A stretch of DNA of 13,775 bases from the NCBI GenBank assembly GCA_019677205.1, contig JAAMXY010003319.1:1-13775 (forward strand), in the 5' to 3' direction. Position 1 is the stretch's first letter. Each line of letters begins with the position of its first letter. This document shows positions 7,930-13,775 of the stretch, in pieces. Made by a program: the position numbers and the translations under genes. Source of the DNA: Pinguiococcus pyrenoidosus. Taxonomy: Eukaryota > Sar > Pinguiophyceae > Pinguiochrysidales > Pinguiochrysidaceae. The notes beneath the pieces were generated by a model. It saw only the letters and a list, made by a program, of their open reading frames with translations, searched no databases and was not told where the DNA came from.

Positions 7930-8857
7930 TTACGCCGTCACTGGATTGGGGGAGTTCTCCGCGAAGATGCTCGGATAGTACCGAGCGTACCACAAGCTTG
8001 CCCACGTGGCGCCAATGAGCGAGCCCGTGACAATGTCGGCCGGGTGGTGGTCATTGTCCACCACGCGCGAGGCGGCGATCCACGTTGCCAAGGCCGCCGG
8101 CAGCAGACTAAGCAGCAAGAGCATGTTGGTGGCCTCGACCTTGAACGGCCCCAGAGGGAGAAACATGGGCCTGGCGACGTTGGCCTTTCCCATGAGGTAG
8201 TACGAGGTGAAGAGCAGGGCCGCGAAGGAGTAGGACGAGTGGCCAGAGGGGAAAGACCGTCGCGAGTCGTCAGGAATCTCGGCGCACTCGCCCGTGGACG
8301 CGTCGAAGTCGCATTCATCGTAGAAGTAGGGCCGCAGATAGCCGCAGTAGTTCTTGATCATGCTCACGGTCACCTCCATGCACGCCATGGTGAGCAAGTA
8401 GCCATGAATGAACGCCACGCCGTCTCCCGGCACCTGAAACTAGGTAGAAGACCCGCGTTTCAGGGGCTTTTTTCGGCCATTTTCCCTGCTTCCTTCCGTG
8501 CTATCTCACCAGTGGCAGTCCCACCGTGATCACCATTGCTGGCAGGAGGATCACGATGGCGAAAAGAAGCGGCGTGGGGCACAGCTGATCTTCGCTCTCC
8601 ACGAAGTCGTTGTCAAACGTCAGGTCCTTGACGAACACCGTGCCGGAACTGGTGGCCACCGGCTGCGAGGGCACTGGGCGCTTCTCCAGGGGCACTCCCA
8701 GCCCGGCCAGGAAGCACAGGATCACGAAGAGCACCAGTAAGGCGGTGTCGACGGAGCAGAGAGCTCTCAGTTCGTCCAGAATGTGGCGCCCACTCTCCGC
8801 AGGGCTCTTGCGTGGCGTGGTGACCAGCGCCCTCTCCTCTGTCTCGAGCAGAGACAT
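7930..8857 (-). CDS. PAP2-family lipid phosphate phosphatase (two exons)
   Basis: The join on the minus strand is 8857-8510 and 8433-7930, giving 283 aa, typical for a eukaryotic lipid phosphate phosphatase. All three PAP2 signature motifs are intact: K143-x6-R150-P151 (KNYCGYLRP), P178-S-G-H181 (SFPSGHSS), and S238-R239-x5-H245-x3-D249 (SRVVDNDHHPAD). Hydrophobic segments near 38-57, 96-116, 121-141, 184-197, 218-237 and 248-266 give the expected six-pass fold. It should dephosphorylate phosphatidate or a related lipid phosphate in an internal or plasma membrane. The 76-bp intron is phase 0 and joins TVGLPL to VPGDGVAF. The ATG at 8857 has G at -3. The frame remains open upstream for 95 codons with other ATGs at 8977, 9022 and 9100, so an Arg-rich N-terminal extension is possible. 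It faces the EngB gene head to head. Confidence 0.9.
8434..8509 (-). other. Intron of lipid phosphatase gene (76 bp)
   Basis: The donor is CCACTG/GTGAGA and the acceptor CTAGTTTCAG/GTGCCG, phase 0, with an in-frame TAG just after the donor. The duplicated GGTG at both junctions makes the exact cut slightly ambiguous at sequence level. Confidence 0.88.
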
Positions 8858-9218
8858 GGCGATGCAAGGCTTACGCACGTGACGAACAGCTGGATAGGCG
8901 CTGGGAGCGCGGCAAAGGTGGCGTTTTGGCCCAAAGCCGAAGAATCGCAACGAAGGAAATTTCCTCAGCTGTGACATTGCTGTACAAGCAAAGATTCGCC
9001 TTCTCTGCTTAGTTGGTGCCATTTCACTGGCTGGAGGAGCCGTGCCAGCCGGATAAGGAATCTTTATTGGACATACCTGCGTCACACTCTGACAGGACAT
9101 CGGCACGCCAATGGTTTCCAAGTTTCCCCCGTTTCCCGCCAATTTCGCTGCTTCAGAAGTTCAAATTTCCCGCCATTTTCGCCACGGAGGCCTTCGAATT
9201 TCGTCCGGAATCCACGAA
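8858..9218. promoter_or_regulatory. Divergent promoter region, E2F-like and CCAAT elements
   Basis: This region separates the lipid phosphatase start (8857, -) from the preferred EngB start (9219, +). It holds two copies of TTTCCCGCC (9132-9140 and 9166-9174) inside a longer near-repeat (TTTCCCGCCAATTTCGC and TTTCCCGCCATTTTCGC), matching the E2F/DP core TTTSSCGC. CCAAT occurs at 9108-9112 and 9139-9143, and its complement ATTGG at 9066-9070. Function as a bidirectional promoter is inferred from position and motifs only. Confidence 0.5.
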
Positions 9219-10085
9219 ATGGCCACGACAGTGCTGCCGCGGCAAGCGTGGCGCCTGTACCCGACCAGCAGCCCGGCAGTGTTCTTCATCGAGCCCAAAG
9301 TAAAGCTGCAGCAGCTCTTCGGGCCGCAAGAGCTGCCGCAAACGTTCGCCCTACGAAAGATGGAGGCGCGTTACATGCGTCCCAAGGATTTCAATTACCA
9401 GCTACCCGATGACCAGGTGCCGGAGGCCGCGTTTTTCGGCCGGTGCGTCCCCCAATCCTTGCTTTCCACGCCATTGAACCGCCTTGCCAACCTCCGAAAC
9501 GCGCTCTATCGCAGGTCCAACGTGGGGAAATCCAGCCTCATCAACGCCGTAGTGGGCTCAGACCTCATGGTGACCTCGCAGACGCCGGGGCGGACTCGGA
9601 CGCTGAACTTCGCGCAGCTCACGGCGCAGGGAGGCAAGCAGTCGGGCTCTCGGAGCTGGCGCCTGGTCGACTTGCCGGGCTACGGCTACGCACGGGTGGC
9701 GCGTAAGGAGTCCGCAAGGTGGCAGGAGGTTACGAGGCAGTACTTTCGAGACCGTTCTGGCCAGGGATTGACCCGGGCGTTTTTCCTGCTGGACGTGCGC
9801 CGGCCTTTGGACGAGAGCGACGCGCGGCAGCTGCGGATGCTGGACAAGCTGCACATTCAGTACCAGATTGTACTCACCAAGTGGGACAAGATGAGCGCGC
9901 ATCAGGACAGCCAGCTGCTTCGGCAGCTGGGGGTGCTTCTTGGGACGAAACGGAGTAACATGCACCACCCAGCGGTTGTCGCGACCAGCTCGACCACCGG
10001 CTTTGGCTTGGAGGAGCTGCGGATGTTCATCTCGGCGGCGCTGACGGATCCCTTGGGTCAGGGCCTGGGTTCCGATTTTTCCTAG
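9219..10085 (+). CDS. engB: EngB/YihA-type ribosome-biogenesis GTPase (two exons)
   Basis: The join 9219-9442 and 9515-10085 gives 264 aa. All GTPase motifs of the EngB (YihA/YsxC) family are present: G1 GRSNVGKSS at 74-82, G2 TPGRTRT at 98-104, G3 DLPGYGYA at 127-134, G4 TKWDK at 196-200 (usually TKxDK), and G5 ATSSTTG at 231-237. Bacterial EngB acts in assembly of the large ribosomal subunit, and eukaryotic copies are organellar. A mitochondrial or plastid role is therefore likely here, helped by about 65 residues before the G domain. The unspliced frame is open but inserts 24 residues inside the P-loop, so the 72-bp intron must be removed. An in-frame ATG at 9111 would add 36 residues and could be a targeting peptide, but that stretch carries the E2F-like sites. 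ATG 9219 has G at -3 and +4. It converges on the motif-repeat gene. Confidence 0.9.
   Translation: MATTVLPRQAWRLYPTSSPAVFFIEPKVKLQQLFGPQELPQTFALRKMEARYMRPKDFNYQLPDDQVPEAAFFGRCVPQSLLSTPLNRLANLRNALYRRSNVGKSSLINAVVGSDLMVTSQTPGRTRTLNFAQLTAQGGKQSGSRSWRLVDLPGYGYARVARKESARWQEVTRQYFRDRSGQGLTRAFFLLDVRRPLDESDARQLRMLDKLHIQYQIVLTKWDKMSAHQDSQLLRQLGVLLGTKRSNMHHPAVVATSSTTGFGLEELRMFISAALTDPLGQGLGSDFS
9443..9514 (+). other. Stop-free 72-bp intron inside the EngB P-loop
   Basis: The donor is TTCGGCCG/GTGCGT and the acceptor CTATCGCAG/GTCCAA, phase 2. Splicing converts FFGR...RRSNVGKSS into the canonical FFGRSNVGKSS. The length is a multiple of three and no in-frame stop is present. Confidence 0.93.
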
Positions 10086-10587
10086 GCAAGAAGGCACTCG
10101 GGATCAAGCACGAAGCGAGCATGGCGAGGGAGAGGCACCAAGCTTGGCGTTTCTGAAACACACTTCGCAATCCCGCGGTCAAGTCGGGATGTGACAAGCG
10201 CACGAAAAGGGGAGCAATCATTCCCCATCACCCACGACGGTGAAGACTGGTCCCTTCCCTTCAGGACAGCGATGCCGGCGAAAGCAAAAGATTCTTGTCG
10301 AGTTAGGGGCCGCCGTCGACGAATGCTGCACGTGGGAAGGAGATCAGAAACAGAGTCTTGGGACTCGACGACCTCGCCAAAGCTGGCGAAATCGCACGAG
10401 AGAGGCCGGCCGTCCCAAAGGAAGGGAGACGGCATCGACACCGCCGCTACCGAAACGTTGTGAGCACAGTGGCTTCCCAAGCGAAGCAGCTTGTGCGCTT
10501 CCAACAGACCGCTGACGCGAGGACGAAGAGCATCCAAGGCCATGTGCAACAAGAGCTTGACTCATTTCGTAGTACAGACTAGCTTCT
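10086..10587. other. Convergent 3' intergenic region
   Basis: This stretch of about 500 bp separates the EngB stop (+) from the stop of the motif-repeat gene (-). Open frames exist on both strands but have no recognisable motifs or coding character. No clear terminator, repeat or RNA gene was seen. Confidence 0.45.
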
Positions 10588-13400
10588 TTACGTGCCGGTG
10601 GTGGAGCTCTTCCCGTTCTCTCTTGCTGCAGCCTTTGCGCGAATCTGCGCAAAGAGATCGTTCGTCCCACCGGCTACCTGTTGCCCGTTGTTGCCTCCGG
10701 TGGCCGCTGTGTCTGCTTGTGCTGGACGCCGTGTTGTTCCAAGAGGAGACCAATTAGACGAGCGCTCAAGCAGATAACTTCCGCGCAGCCGAGTACCTCT
10801 TGCAGCCGCCCTGGCCTTCATCTCGGCGAAGAGGTCGCCGCCTCCTCCTCCGCCGCCGCCGCCGCCGCCGCCGCTCACACCCTTTGCCGGTGATGCTCTG
10901 GCACTTCTTGGCGGTGCTACCTTGGTCCCTGCAGTGGAATTCCCGCGCGCCGCCGCCCTGGCCTTGATCTCCGCAAACAAGTCCTTTCCGCCTTCGACCG
11001 GTGCGGATTTCGCTGGGGACGACAAAACCATGTTGAGAGACGCCAAGAAACCATGACGCAATGGTGATAGGCTGAACTCACATCGTGCTGCGGCCTTGGC
11101 CTTCATCTCCGCAAACAGATCGATGCCGCCGCCGCTGCCGCCGCCGGCGGCGGCGGCGGCTTTTCTCTCCGTCGCAGCTCCTGTCGTGCGATGCAGTTTT
11201 CGCGCGGACGCCTTTGCTTTGATCTCGCCGAAGAGGTCGTTGCCACTGCGCACGGGCGCTGAGCGGTCGCCGTTGCCGCTGGGCGGGGTTCCTGCGGAGA
11301 GCCACGACGGGTCTTCCGTTAGTGGAGGTTCACCCGAGTCGCGCGTTGCATCGCCCCCGGTCAGGAAGTATGGCTTTCTCGTGTCTCACCTCGGGCGGCT
11401 GCTCTGCTCTTCATTTCGGCGAAGATGTCTCTTTGGCCGCCAGCGACGGGTGTCCTCGGGGCTCGCGAGCCGTTCCTGTTCGCCGCCCGGGACTTCATCT
11501 CCGCGAAGAGATCCCCATGTCCAGCACCCGCCGTATCTACATCCATCAAGGTATCAGCTTGGGTCCCCCCCTGCCCAAACCAAAGCCAAGGCACGGCATT
11601 GACTCACCGTCCTCCTCCTCGTCGTCATCCTCCTCGTCGTCATCTTCATCTTCATCGTCGTCATCATCGTCGTCTTCAAACGCATTCGCCGCCGTCTCAG
11701 CCCACGTGTTGCCCTCTTCATCCTCGTCGTCGTCGCCGTCGTCATCGCTGTCGCCCAACTCACTGGGAGTGAAGAGCAAAAAGCTGTCGTCCTCCACTGG
11801 GGCGCTGCCGTGGAAGTTGCCTCGGAGCGCGGCGACGGCTCCGCGCGTCTGAGTCAGTATGGGCTGCTCCGTGGCGCTGAACGCGGTGCTCTTGGTCACC
11901 GCGGTGGACACCAGCTCGGCGTGCGGGTCGAAGATGTCTATGCAGTCCACGTTGGTGTAGCAGCGATGCCTCTTCTCCGGCCCGCGCAGTTGGTCGCGGC
12001 TCTCCTTGTTGGCCAACTCGCGCAGCTTCTGGAGGAGCAGCTCCCGCCACTCGGCCTTCTTTCCATCTCCATCGTTGATGAAGTCCGCCGGTACCGCCTG
12101 CGCCAGCGCACGCATCTCCAGAATGTCCAGGCCCTGGAACGAGTACTTGGCGCGCAAGTCGGCGATGTGGCAGCGTCGGATGCTGTCCGGATGGAGCCGC
12201 AGCAGCCACAGCACTTTCTTGCTCCACAGGCGCTTCACCAGCTCTGCCGGCAGCGGCGCGCCACTGGGCAGCTGGACTTCTCTCAGGGTCGTCAGAGAGA
12301 TGGAGAAGATGTCGGGCGGCACGAGAGCGCGCATGCGTCGCAGCGCCATCTTCCACTTGGGCGCTTCGCGCTGCAGCCATTCCTCCTTCTCGCGCTGCTG
12401 TTCCTCCAGATACTCCGGGTTCATCCGGATCGCTTTGTCCCAGCGCTCGATGTCCTTCTCCGCCGCCTCGTCGCCCTGCATGAGCCGCTGCACAGCCTCT
12501 TGCATATTCTTTCGCGCTGTGGCCAGGTCCACCAGCTCGGCCGGTTGCTCTCCCGCCGCTTGCAGCTGGCGCTTGAGCAGGTCGATCTGCTTCTGCAGGT
12601 CCTGCGTCTCTGGGTTCTCGGTGCCGTCCTGACTGAGCTTGAACTGGCGCCGGAACTCCAGGTAATGCAGCTCGCAGAAGCGTAGGCGATCTCCCTTGGT
12701 GGCCGGACGGGGACAGTTCTTCAGAGAGCAGGGCTCACCAAGCATGCCGAAGTTGCGCGCGCGTGCTTTGTCTTTCTGATTCTTGAAGCCTGCGAAAGTC
12801 ATGCGCTGGCGAGCGCGCTCCGGACCGGCGCTGCCGGAAATGCTGCTGCGGCCTTTCATAAAGGTTTGCCTGCTAGGGGGAAGAGAGAGAGAGAGAGAGA
12901 GAGAGACAAAGACATCAGAGCCGTCAGATTCATCTGTGGTGTCATTTGCGGGGCCTGGTTCTCCAAAGCTTGCTTTTGTCTCTCGTCGTGGACACCAGAA
13001 GACGAAACACAAACCGGCGACTCTCTCACTCCTTCTTAAACTTAGTCTTCCCCTCTCCCGCTCTCATGCACATGTGTATGCGTTGTGTACTTCTGTAATC
13101 GTCTCCCTTGCTCCTGTCCTGGGCGCCGCCAAGGTGCTTTCTGCTCTTTTGGATGCCAGATGAAACTTCAGATCCGCACCTAGAGTCTTGTGCCGCAGTT
13201 CCGTTTGTGTCCTCGAGCGCCGCAGTGCTATCGATGTTGTCGCTCTGCGCTTCGGCCATTTCTGCCGTCTGCTTGGTGTCTCCGGAATCTCCCGAAGGCG
13301 GAGTCACCACGAGCCCCACCACCAGCAGCTCGTCGTCAGCCTTGGGCGTCGGATCGCCCACTTTCTCGTCAGATCGCTGCGACGACTCCGGCGCAGACAT
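10588..13400 (-). CDS. Zinc-knuckle/coiled-coil protein with seven DLFAEMKARAAAR motifs (six exons)
   Basis: The proposed join on the minus strand is 13400-13180, 12872-11608, 11536-11390, 11291-11082, 11012-10797 and 10721-10588, about 730 aa. I do not recognise a named family. Residues 122-143 form a C-x4-C-x12-C-x2-H zinc-knuckle-like motif. Residues about 163-215 look coiled-coil. A charged, apparently folded region (PKWKMALRRMRALVPPDIF, LLRLHPDSIRRCHIADLRAKY) follows, then a long Asp/Glu tract at about 455-495. The C-terminal 235 residues hold seven copies of DLFAEMKARAAAR, two per exon in exons 3-5 and one in exon 6, in Gly/Ala/Pro-rich linkers that include a 12-Gly run. The motif vaguely resembles actin-binding WH2 (LLxxIxxG), but it lacks the LKKT-like end, so this is weak. 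The last four introns are all phase 1. An in-frame TAG 12 bases upstream supports ATG 13400. Exon 1 and the start of exon 3 are the least certain parts. Confidence 0.7.
10722..10796 (-). other. Stop-free 75-bp intron between motif copies 6 and 7
   Basis: The donor is GCAAGAG/GTACTC and the acceptor GGCGTCCAG/CACAAG, phase 1. Nine bases downstream, CAAGCAG/ACACAG is an equally phased alternative. The length is a multiple of three without stops. The pyrimidine-rich stretch TTGGTCTCCTCTT lies about 25 bases upstream of the acceptor. Confidence 0.7.
10844..10875 (-). repeat. GGC/GGA polyglycine run
   Basis: The + strand shows repeated (C)CGCCGCC/TCC triplets. On the coding strand it gives about twelve glycines directly before motif copy 6. 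Confidence 0.9.
11013..11081 (-). other. Stop-free 69-bp intron after motif copy 4
   Basis: The donor is GCACGAT/GTGAGT and the acceptor TGTCGTCCCCAG/CGAAAT, phase 1. The length is a multiple of three with no stop. The donor immediately follows the AAAR codons of motif copy 4. Confidence 0.8.
11292..11389 (-). other. 98-bp intron after motif copy 2
   Basis: The donor is GCCCGAG/GTGAGA and the acceptor GGCTCTCCGCAG/GAACCC, phase 1. In-frame stops occur within it. Splicing gives AAARG joined to TPPSGNGDRSAP. Confidence 0.85.
11537..11607 (-). other. Intron between acidic tract and first motif exon (71 bp)
   Basis: The donor is a strong GAGGACG/GTGAGT. Two phase-1 acceptors fit: GGATGTAG/ATACGG (exon from 11536) and GACCCAAG/CTGATA (exon from 11557). 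The latter adds seven residues but has a weaker AAG acceptor. The visually stronger TTTGGGCAG acceptor further upstream would put a stop in frame. Confidence 0.6.
11612..11745 (-). repeat. Asp/Glu-coding trinucleotide low-complexity tracts
   Basis: On the + strand this is mostly TCC/TCA/TCG triplets. On the coding minus strand it is GAC/GAT/GAG, encoding two long acidic runs separated by NTWAETAANAFE. Such tracts are prone to length change by slippage. Confidence 0.9.
12873..13179 (-). other. First intron of motif-repeat gene (about 307-310 bp)
   Basis: The donor is GACTCTAG/GTGCGG, phase 2. The acceptor is a NAGNAG pair, CCCCCTAG and then CAG three bases later. Exons therefore start at 12872 or 12869 and both preserve the frame. 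A (TC)n run forms the polypyrimidine tract. This is the longest intron of the window. Confidence 0.65.
12882..12906. repeat. (AG)n/(TC)n microsatellite of about 12 units
   Basis: This uninterrupted dinucleotide run on the + strand lies a few bases from the 3' splice site of the motif-repeat gene's first intron. On the minus strand it reads as (TC)n. Confidence 0.97.
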
Positions 13401-13775
13401 GCTGGCATGCTACAGGCACCGAGAGATGGAGATGCACGGCGTCGGCGACTCCGGCGCGGACGCTTTCCAGATGCGCAGCTGTCGACGCTCTACGTTTGCT
13501 TGTCTAAGGGGCCACAGGGCAAAATGCGGTCGCATGGAAAACCCGAAGCAATCAATGAGCGCTCAGGAACTGAAGGAGGATCACTCCTTCGTGGCATGCG
13601 CAAGCCAATGATGGCGTCGTATCAGATCCTCGCGCTGCGAATGGTTGACGTGGAGGGCAGCTGGAGCTTGAGAAGCTATGGGATTCGGTATTCGGAACTG
13701 GCTATGGCAGCGAGCTTGGCCAAACAATAGCTTTCCACAGGCATCGGCCATCATTCTCCCCGGGACTATTCGGAC
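13401..13775. other. 5' region of motif-repeat gene, no gene recognised
   Basis: This is upstream of the minus-strand ATG at 13400. Open frames on the + strand (for example the one ending at 13730) lack recognisable motifs. By the alternating pattern a rightward gene may begin beyond the window. An ATG eight bases upstream of 13400 on the minus strand, in another frame, would open an overlapping upstream ORF. A 16-bp near-repeat (13383-13398 and 13446-13461) flanks this start. Confidence 0.4.

Noticed and set aside
10082-10552. Minus-strand frame in the convergent region after EngB
   Set aside because: It has no motif or codon bias and overlaps the EngB stop. It is most likely a chance open frame in 3' UTR sequence.
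10588-11594. Motif array as a clear actin-binding WH2 repeat series
   Set aside because: The spacing of hydrophobic residues is only partly WH2-like and the LKKT-type end is replaced by AAAR, so it is kept as a hypothesis rather than a call.
11810-12685. 291-codon + strand frame opposite exon 2 of the motif-repeat gene
   Set aside because: It is antisense shadow, leucine/glutamine-rich from the complementary strand, with no recognisable domain.
13188-13731. + strand frame ending MASYQILALRMVDVEG and on to 13731
   Set aside because: The first half is antisense to exon 1 of the motif-repeat gene and the rest has no recognisable motif. The evidence for a gene is too thin.
1-13775. CRISPR array, insertion sequence, prophage or bacterial operon
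   Set aside because: No spaced direct repeats, terminal inverted repeats, transposase or phage proteins were seen. The intron-containing, strand-alternating genes are eukaryotic.

Overview
The window is nuclear DNA from a eukaryote. Six multi-domain genes are spaced about 350-500 bp apart. Five of them can only be read correctly by removing short introns. I place 13 introns, all GT-AG, most of them 69-142 bp with one near 310 bp. Coding stretches favour G or C at third codon positions. Short introns, high gene density, a bacterial-type organelle GTPase (EngB), a DUF1826 protein and a low-complexity secretory protein suggest a unicellular alga or alveolate/stramenopile-type protist. The lineage cannot be fixed from sequence alone. 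No transposon, CRISPR array, rRNA or tRNA gene was recognised.

The genes alternate strand without exception. From left to right: (1) DUF1826-family protein with an N-terminal hydrophobic anchor, + strand, 503-1393. (2) Sugar-phosphate nucleotidyltransferase-like protein in four exons, - strand, 1755-3704. (3) Secreted or lumenal protein with signal peptide, acidic/polyproline region and two tandem PF03407-type glycosyltransferase domains, four exons, + strand, 4156-7588. (4) PAP2-family lipid phosphate phosphatase, two exons, - strand, 7930-8857. (5) EngB/YihA-type GTPase, two exons, + strand, 9219-10085 (possible start at 9111). (6) Large unrecognised protein with a zinc-knuckle-like motif, coiled coil, acidic tract and seven copies of a DLFAEMKARAAAR-like motif, six exons, - strand, 10588-13400. 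Intergenic regions are therefore alternately divergent (shared 5' regions) and convergent (shared 3' regions).

Nothing ties the six genes into one pathway. Genes 2 and 3 could both serve glycan synthesis (activated sugar and sugar transfer) and share one divergent 5' region, but that is inference. The most unusual content is in gene 6, where three successive phase 1-1 exons each encode exactly two copies of the short motif with the intron directly after the second copy, and in gene 3, where both glycosyltransferase copies have lost the usual DxD metal motif.
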